DNA from: an uncultured Burkholderiaceae bacterium | GTDB lineage: Bacteria > Pseudomonadota > Gammaproteobacteria > Burkholderiales > Burkholderiaceae_F | DNA: 10,158 nt | Reading direction: 5' to 3' | NCBI GenBank assembly: GCA_937936215.1 | Contig: CALGWX010000219.1 | Location: forward strand, 1-10,158 | The notes under the pieces: generated by a model | Databases searched by the model: none | What the model saw: the letters and a program-made list of their open reading frames with translations, nothing else | What the model was told of the DNA's origin: nothing | In this document: in pieces, positions 1 through 6,988 of the stretch | Numbering within the stretch: position 1 is the stretch's first letter | How the letters are laid out: every line of letters starts with the position of its first letter | Position numbers and translations under genes: made by a program

Positions 1-358
1 AGATCGACGGGCTGACATAGTGCACGGTCGGCACGCCGGCGGCGTGCAGCTGCATTTCGAGGCGCAGGTTGAAGTCCGGCGAGTCGACGCCGACCACAAC
101 GGCCGGGTTCGCTGCCAGCAGCCTCCGCCGCAGCGCCGCGCGCAACCTCAGCAGCCGGGGCAGCTCACGCAGCACCTCGGCATAGCCGCGCACCGAAAGC
201 TCGCGCACGTGCCACCACGCCTCGGCGCCGGCCGCGATCATCCGGTCGCCGGCGATGCCGGCGCAACGCGCCTGCGGCAGCCGCTCGCGTAGCGCCGCGA
301 TCACCGGCGCGGCGAGCAGGTCGCCCGAGGCCTCACCGGCGACGAAACCGACCAGCAC
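1..358 (-). CDS. lpxB: Lipid-A-disaccharide synthase, N-terminal part (runs off the left edge)
   Basis: LpxB is the GT19-family glycosyltransferase that joins UDP-2,3-diacylglucosamine to lipid X, giving the tetra-acylated lipid A disaccharide at the inner face of the inner membrane. The 119 visible codons carry the family N-terminus: VAGEASGD (residues 6-13), a GIAGDRM segment (34-40), ELSVRGYAEVLRELPRLL (53-70), GVDSPDFN (90-97) and VHYVSPS near the window edge. The E. coli protein has the same series (VAGEASGD, GIDAPDFN, HYVSPSVWAW). The start is GTG at 358-356, 7 nt after the lpxA stop. No ATG, GTG or TTG lies in frame for at least twelve codons upstream, and this start places the glycine-rich motif where the family has it. 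No Shine-Dalgarno sequence is obvious, so translation may depend on coupling to lpxA. The C-terminal two thirds are outside the window. Confidence 0.96.
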   Translation of the reverse strand, partial: MLVGFVAGEASGDLLAAPVIAALRERLPQARCAGIAGDRMIAAGAEAWWHVRELSVRGYAEVLRELPRLLRLRAALRRRLLAANPAVVVGVDSPDFNLRLEMQLHAAGVPTVHYVSPSI

Positions 359-365
359 GGTGCCG

Positions 366-1154
366 CTAGCGCACGATACCGCGCTTGGAGGTGCGGACGA
401 ACTCGGCGAGCGCGGCCAGGTGTTCGGCGCTGGCGGGCGCCTCGGCCGCGAGCTGCGCCAGGCGCTCGCAGGCCTCGGCCACCGTCAGGCCTTCCTTGTA
501 GAGCGCCTTGTAAGCGCGGCGCAGGGTCGCGATCGCCTCGGCCGTGAAGCCGCGCCGCTTCAGCCCCTCGCTGTTCAGGCCGTGGGCGGCGGCGGGGTTG
601 CCGTTGCAGATCACGAACGGCGGCAGGTCCTGCAGCAGGATGGTGCCGCCACCGGCCATCGCGTGGCTGCCGATGCGGACGAACTGGTGCACGCCGGTGA
701 GCCCGCCGAGCACGACCCAGTCGCCGACCTCGACGTGGCCGGCGAACGTCACCGCGTTGGCAATCACGCAGTGGTCGCCGATGCGGCAGTCGTGCGCCAC
801 GTGCGCGTAGGCCATGACCCAGTTGTCGGAGCCGATGCGAGTCACGCCGCCGCCGTCGGCGGTGCCGACGTTGAAGGTGCAGAACTCGCGGATCGTGTTG
901 CCGTCGCCGATCACGAGTTCGGTGTCCTCGCCGCGGTACTTCTTGTCCTGCGGCACGCCGCCGAGCGCCGCGTGCGGGAAGACGCGGTTCTCGCGCCCGA
1001 GCGTGGTGCGACCCGAGATCACCGCGTGGGCGCCGATCGACGAACCCGCGCCGATGCGCACCTTCGGCCCGACGATCGCGTAGGGGCCGATCTCGACGTC
1101 GTCGGCCAGCTCCGCCGCCGGGTCGACCAGCGCGGTCGGATGGACGCGCGCCAT
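366..1154 (-). CDS. lpxA: Acyl-ACP--UDP-N-acetylglucosamine O-acyltransferase
   Basis: LpxA performs the first step of lipid A synthesis in the cytoplasm, moving a 3-hydroxyacyl chain from ACP to the 3-OH of UDP-GlcNAc. The protein is 262 residues, the same as E. coli LpxA. Residues 4-180 are hexapeptide repeats of the left-handed parallel beta-helix, followed by a helical tail with GLKRRGF (197-203). By alignment to E. coli, H121 in AHVAHDC is the catalytic base (H125), with H118, H140, H156, K72 and R200 as conserved partners. Residue G169 sits at the E. coli G173 hydrocarbon-ruler position. The frame is open further upstream, but the ATG at 1154 begins the family N-terminus MARVHPTA. This ATG shares its A with the fabZ TGA (TGATG), implying translational coupling. 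The stop is TAG at 368-366. Confidence 0.98.
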   Translation of the reverse strand: MARVHPTALVDPAAELADDVEIGPYAIVGPKVRIGAGSSIGAHAVISGRTTLGRENRVFPHAALGGVPQDKKYRGEDTELVIGDGNTIREFCTFNVGTADGGGVTRIGSDNWVMAYAHVAHDCRIGDHCVIANAVTFAGHVEVGDWVVLGGLTGVHQFVRIGSHAMAGGGTILLQDLPPFVICNGNPAAAHGLNSEGLKRRGFTAEAIATLRRAYKALYKEGLTVAEACERLAQLAAEAPASAEHLAALAEFVRTSKRGIVR

Positions 1155-1630
1155 CAGGACTCGCCCACCCGCCTGGCGCTGCCGGCGGCGGTGGGCGGAA
1201 TCTGGCGGTAGGCGCACAGCAACTCCGCCTCCGCCGCCAGTTGGCCATCGACCAGGGCGCGACCGTTGAACTTGCCGATGCCGCGCATCTCGCGCACCAG
1301 CTCGACCTCGAGCCGCAGCTGGTCGCCGGGGCCCACCGGGCGCTTGAAGCGGGCATTGTCGATGCCGGCGAAGTAGTAGACGGCGTTGCGGTCGGCGCGC
1401 TTGTCGAAGGTGACGAACGACAGGATCGCCGCCGCCTGCGCCAGCGCCTCGATGATCATCACCCCCGGCATCACCGGATAGTGCGGAAAGTGGCCGAGGA
1501 ACACCGGCTCGTTGATACTGACGTTCTTCAGCGCCACGATCCGCTTGCCGGCCTCGATTTCCAGCACCCGGTCGACGAGGATGATCGGGTAGCGATGCGG
1601 CAGGTGGCGCAGGATCTCGTGGATGTCCAT
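1154..1630 (-). CDS. fabZ: 3-hydroxyacyl-[acyl-carrier-protein] dehydratase FabZ
   Basis: FabZ is a hot-dog fold dehydratase that converts (3R)-hydroxyacyl-ACP to trans-2-enoyl-ACP in fatty-acid elongation. It draws on the same hydroxyacyl-ACP pool that LpxA and LpxD use, which explains its position between them. The 158-residue protein has PHRYP (11-15), the catalytic histidine H47 in LGHFP, catalytic E61 in MIIEALAQ, and the FAGIDNARFKRPVGPGDQL block (87-104). The C-terminus runs about 15 residues beyond the last conserved strand (AEAELLCAYR) with a Pro/Arg/Ser-rich tail, a little longer than the E. coli enzyme. A longer open frame continues upstream, but it overlaps lpxD, and the ATG at 1630 starts the family sequence MDIHEILRHLPHR. 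Junctions on both sides are TGATG 1-nt overlaps. Confidence 0.98.
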   Translation of the reverse strand: MDIHEILRHLPHRYPIILVDRVLEIEAGKRIVALKNVSINEPVFLGHFPHYPVMPGVMIIEALAQAAAILSFVTFDKRADRNAVYYFAGIDNARFKRPVGPGDQLRLEVELVREMRGIGKFNGRALVDGQLAAEAELLCAYRQIPPTAAGSARRVGES

Positions 1631-2712
1631 CAATCGTCCTTCGTTGGCGCGTTCTTCAGGCCCGCCTCGAGCGCGCGCACGCGGGCGCGCAGTTCCTGCA
1701 GGTGGCGCAGCGCGGCGGCGTTGCGCTCCCAGTCGCGGTGCGGCATCAGCGGGAAGAAGCCCGTGTAGTAGCCCGGCTCGCTGATCGTACGCGACACCAG
1801 AGTGCCGGGCCCGATCAGCGTGCCGTCGGCGATCGACAGGTGGCCGGCGATCATCGCCGCGCCGCCGATCTGGCAGCCGCGGCCAATGCTGGCGCTGCCG
1901 GCGATCCCCACGCAGCCGGCCAGCACCGAGTGCGCGCCGATGCGGCAGTTGTGGCCAACCTGGATCAGGTTGTCGAGCTTCACGCCCTCCTCGATCACGG
2001 TGTCGCCCATCGCGCCGCGGTCGATCGTCGTGTTGGCGCCGATCTCGACGTCGTCGCCGATCATCACGCGGCCGGTCTGCGGGATCTTGATCCAGCGGCC
2101 ATCCAGCGGCGCGAAGCCAAAGCCGTCGGCGCCGATCACCGCGCCGCTGTGCACGATCACGCGCCGGCCCAGCACGCAGCCGGCGAGCACGCGAGCGCCG
2201 GGATGCAGCCGCGAGCCGGCACCGACGCGGCTGCCGGCGCCCACGTGGGCACCGCTGCCGATCCAGCTTCCCTCCTCGATGACCGCTCCCGCCTCGACCA
2301 CGGCGGCCGGATCGACGCGCGCCGCCGCATGCACCTGCGCCTCGGCGGCCACGTGCGCGCCCGGCGCGATGCCCGGCGCCGGCGCCTCGGCCGGCGACAG
2401 CCGTTGCGCCGCCAGCGCGAACCAAGCATAGGGGTTGGCGCACTCGATGAGCGCCATGCGCGGGTGCCCGTCGCCGAACAGTTGCTTCCGGTCGGCGGGC
2501 CTGAGCACCAGCGCGCCGGCGCGGGTCTCGCGCGCGGCGGCGCGGTAGCGCGGGTTGGCGAGAAAGCTCAGTTCGTCGGCGCCGGCGGCATCGAGCGGCG
2601 CCACCGCGCGGATGCGCAGTGCCGGGTCGCCGTGCAACGTGGCCGGCAGCTGGCCGCCCGCCGCGTGGGCGACCGCTTCGAGCAGCGCGTCGAGGCGAAG
2701 GCCGGCCGTCAT
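1630..2712 (-). CDS. lpxD: UDP-3-O-(3-hydroxyacyl)glucosamine N-acyltransferase
   Basis: LpxD transfers a second 3-hydroxyacyl chain from ACP to the free 2-amino group of UDP-3-O-acylglucosamine, the third step of lipid A synthesis after LpxA and LpxC (LpxC is not in this window). The protein is 360 residues (E. coli 341). Residues 1-105 form the uridine-binding N-terminal domain, including LSFLANPRYR (48-57) and NPYAWFA (93-99). Residues 112-310 are hexapeptide repeats of a left-handed beta-helix. A C-terminal helix (about 325-352) follows. The family signatures are ADGFGFA (195-201), WIKIPQTGRVMIGDDVEIGA (207-226) and NLIQVGHNCRIG (248-259); H254 corresponds to the catalytic E. coli H239. 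The ATG at 2712 lies 17 nt after the skp stop with only a weak Shine-Dalgarno match. The stop overlaps the fabZ start by one base. Confidence 0.98.
   Translation of the reverse strand: MTAGLRLDALLEAVAHAAGGQLPATLHGDPALRIRAVAPLDAAGADELSFLANPRYRAAARETRAGALVLRPADRKQLFGDGHPRMALIECANPYAWFALAAQRLSPAEAPAPGIAPGAHVAAEAQVHAAARVDPAAVVEAGAVIEEGSWIGSGAHVGAGSRVGAGSRLHPGARVLAGCVLGRRVIVHSGAVIGADGFGFAPLDGRWIKIPQTGRVMIGDDVEIGANTTIDRGAMGDTVIEEGVKLDNLIQVGHNCRIGAHSVLAGCVGIAGSASIGRGCQIGGAAMIAGHLSIADGTLIGPGTLVSRTISEPGYYTGFFPLMPHRDWERNAAALRHLQELRARVRALEAGLKNAPTKDD
1637..1641 (-). promoter_or_regulatory. Ribosome binding site of fabZ
   Basis: AAGGA on the minus strand lies 6 nt before the fabZ ATG, inside the end of lpxD. 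It supports the ATG at 1630 over the upstream open frame. It is one of only two clear Shine-Dalgarno matches I found in this cluster. Confidence 0.6.
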
Positions 2713-2729
2713 GGCGCGGGCCCGCTCGC

Positions 2730-3242
2730 CTACTTCGGCTGGTTCAGCGCGCGCAGGACCTTGTCGGTGATGTCGACGCGGGGGCTGAAGTAGACGGCAT
2801 CCTGCACCACCAGGTCGAACTTCTCCTGCTCGGCGATCTGGCGCACGATGCGCTGCGCCCGCTCCAGCAGCCCCTGCAACTCCTCGTTGCGGCGCTGGTT
2901 GAGGTCCTCGCGAAACTCGCGCTGCCGGCGCTGCAGGTCGCGGTCCATCTCGGTGAGTTCACGCTGGCGGCGGGCGCGGTCGGACTCGCTGAGCACCGGC
3001 GCGTCCTTCTCGAAGCGCTCGGCCGCCGCTTTGAGCTTCGCCCCGAGGTCCTGCAGCTCGCGGTCGCGCTTGGAAAACTCCGCCTCCAGCTTCTGCGACG
3101 CCGCCTTGGCCGGCGCCGAGTCGCGCAGGATCCGCTCCGAGCTAACGTAGCCGATCTTCAGTTCCTGCGCCGCCAGCGGTGCGGCCACGGCGGCAGTGCC
3201 CAGCGCGGCAGCCAGCAGGAAGGACTTCAGCGAACGATTCAT
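2730..3242 (-). CDS. skp: Periplasmic chaperone Skp/OmpH
   Basis: Skp is a trimeric periplasmic chaperone that holds unfolded outer-membrane proteins and hands them to the BAM complex; its partner BamA is encoded immediately upstream. The 170-residue product has a signal peptide (KSFLLAAALGTAAVAA core, likely cleaved after A25, leaving QELKIGYV). The mature start with IGYVSSERILRDS matches OmpH-family proteins. A long charged helical stretch (about 45-145) is rich in Arg, Glu and Gln, as expected for the coiled-coil tentacles, and a short C-terminal strand (FDLVVQDAVYF, 142-152) returns to the trimer body. I chose the ATG at 3242. A GTG immediately before it (3245) is in frame and would add one residue. 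No Shine-Dalgarno sequence is evident. The stop is TAG at 2732-2730. Confidence 0.95.
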   Translation of the reverse strand: MNRSLKSFLLAAALGTAAVAAPLAAQELKIGYVSSERILRDSAPAKAASQKLEAEFSKRDRELQDLGAKLKAAAERFEKDAPVLSESDRARRQRELTEMDRDLQRRQREFREDLNQRRNEELQGLLERAQRIVRQIAEQEKFDLVVQDAVYFSPRVDITDKVLRALNQPK

Positions 3243-3313
3243 CACGAAGGCATCACGGATGGACTAGGCTCGATTCTATCCACTGTCGCGCACCTCAAGC
3301 GCGCAAGGCGCGG
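3243..3313 (-). other. bamA-skp intergenic gap with small hairpin and -10-like hexamer
   Basis: This 71-nt gap is the only sizeable break inside the rseP-lpxB part of the cluster. On the minus strand it holds a 5-bp GC stem, CGCGC (3303-3299) pairing with GCGCG (3291-3287) across a 7-nt loop, with no T-run after it. It therefore does not look like an intrinsic terminator. Downstream, TAGAAT (3278-3273) matches 5 of 6 bases of the sigma-70 -10 box. The nearest -35-like hexamer, TTGAGG (3298-3293), is only 14 nt away, shorter than normal spacing. A short ATG frame at 3253 stops after three codons. A promoter for skp and the lpx genes is possible but not demonstrated. Confidence 0.3.
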
Positions 3314-5638
3314 CTAGAAGCCGGTGCCGATCGAGAACTGGAACCGCTGCAGTCGGTCGCCGGGCTTGGAATTGATCGGGTAGGCATACGTGAACTTCAT
3401 CGGCCCCAGCGGCGAGATCCACGCGATGCCCGCGCCGGCCGCGTAGCGAATGTCGCCGAGGCTGATATTGTCCTTCTGCCCCCAAACCCAGCCGCCATCG
3501 AGGAAGCCGAACAGCCGCAGCGTGCGGTCGCCGCCGGGCAGTGGCGTGAGCACCTCGGTCTGGAAGTTGAGCCGCTTGGTGCCGCCCAGCGGCGTGCCAA
3601 ACGCGTCCACCGGGCCGAGCGAGGCGGTGTCGAAGCCGCGCACGCTGTTGATGCCGCCGACGTAGAAGTTCTTGAACAGCGGGAACGGCTTGGTGCCGTA
3701 CGAATCGCCGTAACCCAGTTCGACGTTGCCCGCCAGCGTCAGCCGGTTGGTCAGCGGCACGAAACGGCTGTGCTGGTACGTCAGCCGGTAGTACTGCAGG
3801 TCGAGCACCGGCAGGCCCCACTCGGCGAACAGGCGCTGCACCGAGCCGCGGCTGGGCACGAGGATGTTGTCGCGGCTGTCGCGGGTGGCGCCGAGCGTCA
3901 GTTCCAGCGCCTGCGGCGAGGCGCCGAAGTCCTGGACGTACTGGATGTATGCCGGCGGGCTGAACGGCGTCAGCCCGATCTTCGTACCCTCGTAGCGCAG
4001 ACCGAGGAAGAGCGTGTCGAACTCCGTGTACGGGATGCCGAAGCGCATCGCCGCAATCTGCGAGTCGAGGTCGACGCTGCCGAGCCCCAGGCTGGCGAGG
4101 TCCGACTTGCGGTAGGCCAGCTCGGTGGTGCGGCTCACCCCCCACAGGGTCACGTACGGATCGGTGTGCGTCAGTGCCAGCGTGCGCGTCACCTTGCTGG
4201 TGTTGACCTCGACAGAAACCGCATGGCCGGAGCCGAAGGCATTGCGCTGCGAGTACGACGCCTGCAGAACCAGGCCCTCGGCGCTGGAATAGCCGGCGCC
4301 CGCCTGCAGCTGGCCGGTGGCGCGCTCGTCGACCTTGAAGTTGACGTCGACCTGGTCGAACGACCCCGGCACCGCCGGCGTTTCGACCTCGACCTTGTCG
4401 AAGAAGCCGGTGCGGTCGATACGGTCGCGCGACAGCCGCACCTTCTCGGCGTCGAACCAGGCGTTCTCGAACTGCCGCACCTCGCGCCGGATGACGTCGT
4501 CGCGCGTCCTCGTGTTGCCGGTGATGTTCACGCGCCGCACGTACACGCGCCGGCCGGGGTCGACGAAGAAAGTGAAGGCGACCTCGCGCTTGTCGCGGTT
4601 GGCATCCGGCACCGCGTTGGCGGTGGCGAAGGCATAGCCGAGCGCGCTCAGCCGGTCGGTGATCCGCTTCGAGACCGCGTTGATGCGCTCGGCATTGAAA
4701 ACCTCGCCGGGATTGATGTCGATCAGCGCCTGCAGTTCCTCGTCGAGCCCGAGCAGCTCGCCGGCCAGCTTGACCTGGCTCACCGTGTAGCGCTCGCCCT
4801 CGATGAGGTTGATGGTGATGAAGATGTCCTGCTTGTCGGGGCTGATCGAGACCTGCGCCGACTCGATGGCGAAGTCGAGGAAGCCGCGGTTCAGGTAGAA
4901 CGAGCGCAGCGCCTCCAGGTCGCCGGCCAGCTTCGGCCGCGCGTACTGGTCGCGCTTGGTGTACCAGGTCAGCCAGCCGCTAGTCGAAAGCGCCATCTCG
5001 TCGCGCAGCGTGCCGTCGGAGAAAGCGCGGTTGCCGGTGAAGTTGATTGCCTTGATCCGCGCCGTCTCGCCCTCGTCGACGGCGATCAGCACGTTGACAC
5101 GGTTGCGCTCCACCGGCGTCACGGTGGTCTTGACCTCCACCCCGTACAGGCCGCGGCCGAGGTACTGCCGCTTCAGTTCCTGCTCGGCGCGCTCCAGCAG
5201 CGAGCGGTCGAACACGCGCGCCTCGGCCAGGCCCACCTCGCGCAGCGACTTCAGCACCTGGTCCTTATCGAACTCCTTAATGCCCTCGAGCTTGACCTCG
5301 GCGATCGCCGGGCGCTCCTCGACCAGCACCACCAGCACGTCGCCCTCGGCCTCCAGCCGCACGTCCTTGAACAGGCCGGTGGCGAACAGCGCGCGGATCG
5401 CGGCCGCGCCCCGCTCGGGGTCGTAGCGGTCGCCGACCCGCAGCGGCAGGTAGCTGAACACCGTGCCAGCCTCGGTGCGGCTGAGGCCCTCGACGCGGAT
5501 GTCGCGGATCGTGAATTCCTGCGCCGCGCTGGTGCTAGCCAGCAGCACCGCCACCGCGGCGGCGGCGGCGCGGCGCGCGAACGCAGCGCGGCGTGCGCCG
5601 CGCGCCGTGGCGCGATCCGTCGGCAATTGCGGGGACAC
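3314..5638 (-). CDS. bamA: Outer-membrane protein assembly factor BamA
   Basis: BamA is the Omp85-family core of the BAM complex, which folds beta-barrel proteins into the outer membrane. The 774-residue product has an Arg-rich leader and hydrophobic core (about 24-35) with likely cleavage after A39 (STSAA before QEF). Five POTRA repeats follow at roughly 42-110, 111-188, 191-281, 284-361 and 364-438, each ending in a typical V/D-E-G or D-P-G-like turn. The C-terminal 16-strand barrel spans about 445-774. The conserved loop-6 motif VRGF is at 666-669, DPYVT at 493-497, and the protein ends in phenylalanine as BAM substrates do. The start is GTG at 5638-5636, 12 nt after the rseP stop and without a Shine-Dalgarno sequence. 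The first in-frame ATG is residue 215, inside POTRA3, so a non-ATG start is unavoidable. TTG at codon 5 is an alternative. Confidence 0.97.
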   Translation of the reverse strand: MSPQLPTDRATARGARRAAFARRAAAAAVAVLLASTSAAQEFTIRDIRVEGLSRTEAGTVFSYLPLRVGDRYDPERGAAAIRALFATGLFKDVRLEAEGDVLVVLVEERPAIAEVKLEGIKEFDKDQVLKSLREVGLAEARVFDRSLLERAEQELKRQYLGRGLYGVEVKTTVTPVERNRVNVLIAVDEGETARIKAINFTGNRAFSDGTLRDEMALSTSGWLTWYTKRDQYARPKLAGDLEALRSFYLNRGFLDFAIESAQVSISPDKQDIFITINLIEGERYTVSQVKLAGELLGLDEELQALIDINPGEVFNAERINAVSKRITDRLSALGYAFATANAVPDANRDKREVAFTFFVDPGRRVYVRRVNITGNTRTRDDVIRREVRQFENAWFDAEKVRLSRDRIDRTGFFDKVEVETPAVPGSFDQVDVNFKVDERATGQLQAGAGYSSAEGLVLQASYSQRNAFGSGHAVSVEVNTSKVTRTLALTHTDPYVTLWGVSRTTELAYRKSDLASLGLGSVDLDSQIAAMRFGIPYTEFDTLFLGLRYEGTKIGLTPFSPPAYIQYVQDFGASPQALELTLGATRDSRDNILVPSRGSVQRLFAEWGLPVLDLQYYRLTYQHSRFVPLTNRLTLAGNVELGYGDSYGTKPFPLFKNFYVGGINSVRGFDTASLGPVDAFGTPLGGTKRLNFQTEVLTPLPGGDRTLRLFGFLDGGWVWGQKDNISLGDIRYAAGAGIAWISPLGPMKFTYAYPINSKPGDRLQRFQFSIGTGF

Positions 5639-5650
5639 GATGGAAGGAAG

Positions 5651-6988
5651 TTACGCCAGCAGCCGGGACAGGTCGTTGTACAGCGCCAGCGCCGTCAGCA
5701 ACACGAGCACGCCGATGCCGGCGCGCTGTCCCCATTCGACAACCCAGTCCGCCGGCGGGCCGCCCTTGAGGATCTCGATGAAATAGTACAGCAGGTGCCC
5801 GCCATCGAGCATTGGAATCGGCAGCAGGTTCAGCACGCCGAGGCTGATCGACACCAACGCGAGGAAGCTCAAGTACGCCACCGCGCCCATGCGCGCCGTC
5901 TGGCCGGCATAGTCGGCGATCGTCACCGGGCCGGACAGGTTTTTCCACGACGCCTCGCCGGTGATCATCTTGCCCAGCATGCGAAGCGAGAACACGGCCG
6001 TGTCCCAGGTCCGCCGCACGGCGAGACCAACGCTTTCGACCGGCCCATAGCGGACCTCGACCAGGTCGCGGAAGTCCACCCCGATACGCCCGATCGTCTC
6101 GCCCTCGACCTGCACCGCGCTGGGCGTCAACAGCACGGTCTGGCGGGCACCGTCGCGATCGATCACGGCGCGCAGTTCGCGGCCCGGCGCGGCGCGGACG
6201 ATGCGGCTCACGTCGCGCGAGCGCTCGACCGCCTCGCCGTCGATGCTGACGAAGCGGTCGCCGGCGCGCAGCCCGGCGCGCTCGGCGGCGCTGTCCGGCG
6301 AGACGCCGCGAACCACCGCCTGCGGCTCGGCCAACGCGATGCCGACGCGGCCGAACACGGTCTGGTCGATCTCGCCGGGACCCAGCTGGGCGAGATCCAG
6401 CTGCAGCGTGCGCTCGCCGCCGCTGCCACGCACCGTCAGCTCGACCGGCGCCCGGTCGACCGCGCGCTCGAGCAGCTTCCAGCGCACGTCGCTGTAGCCG
6501 CGCACCGCCTGCCCGTCGATGGCCACCACTTCGTCGCCTTCGCGGACGCCGGCGGCTTGCGCGATCGTCTCGGCCGCCGGCGCCGCCAGCACGGCGCGCG
6601 GCTCCAGCGTGCCGCTGACGTTCAGGAACCAGTACACGCCGACGGCGAGCAGCAGGTTGGCGAGCGGCCCAGCGGCCACGATCGCGATGCGCTTGGCCAC
6701 CGGCTGGCGGTTGAAGGCGCGCGACAGGTCCGCCAGCGCGGCCGGCGGTGCGTCGGGGTCGCGCTCGTCAAGCATGCGCACGTAGCCGCCAAGCGGAATG
6801 GCGGCGATCACCCATTCGGTGCGGTCGGCCCCGTAGACGCGGCGCCAGATCGGGCGCCCGAAGCCGACCGAGAAGCGCAGCACGCGCACGCCGCATCGCC
6901 GCGCCACCCAGTAGTGGCCGAACTCGTGGATCACGATCAGCACCCCGAGCGTGACAAGGAAGGCCAGCAGCGTCGTTACCGCGCTCAT
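5651..6988 (-). CDS. rseP: RseP, site-2 intramembrane zinc metalloprotease (sigma-E pathway)
   Basis: RseP cleaves the membrane-embedded anti-sigma factor RseA after DegS has cut it, releasing sigma-E in response to misfolded outer-membrane proteins; it also clears remnant signal peptides. The 445-residue protein has HEFGH (21-25; zinc ligands H21 and H25, catalytic E22) in the first membrane segment, and a second membrane segment at about 101-123 after NRQPVAKR. Two PDZ domains follow: the first around 130-215 with AGVREGDEVVAIDG (146-159), the second around 220-290 with AGLRAGDRFVSIDG (238-251). Third and fourth membrane segments flank NLLPIPMLDGG (387-397), where D395 completes the zinc site. 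The ATG at 6988 overlaps the dxr stop (ATGA, 4 nt) and has a clear Shine-Dalgarno sequence. Placement directly upstream of bamA and skp ties the stress protease to the assembly machinery it monitors. Confidence 0.97.
   Translation of the reverse strand: MSAVTTLLAFLVTLGVLIVIHEFGHYWVARRCGVRVLRFSVGFGRPIWRRVYGADRTEWVIAAIPLGGYVRMLDERDPDAPPAALADLSRAFNRQPVAKRIAIVAAGPLANLLLAVGVYWFLNVSGTLEPRAVLAAPAAETIAQAAGVREGDEVVAIDGQAVRGYSDVRWKLLERAVDRAPVELTVRGSGGERTLQLDLAQLGPGEIDQTVFGRVGIALAEPQAVVRGVSPDSAAERAGLRAGDRFVSIDGEAVERSRDVSRIVRAAPGRELRAVIDRDGARQTVLLTPSAVQVEGETIGRIGVDFRDLVEVRYGPVESVGLAVRRTWDTAVFSLRMLGKMITGEASWKNLSGPVTIADYAGQTARMGAVAYLSFLALVSISLGVLNLLPIPMLDGGHLLYYFIEILKGGPPADWVVEWGQRAGIGVLVLLTALALYNDLSRLLA

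Noticed and set aside
1154..2443. A 429-codon minus-strand frame ending in FabZ, suggesting an N-terminal fusion
   Set aside because: The extra N-terminal part is the out-of-frame reading of lpxD, low-complexity Arg/Gly/Ala. FabZ starts at the ATG at 1630, which has its own Shine-Dalgarno sequence.
3287..3303. Hairpin after bamA as a rho-independent terminator
   Set aside because: The stem is only 5 bp and is not followed by a T-run; the next bases are mixed sequence.
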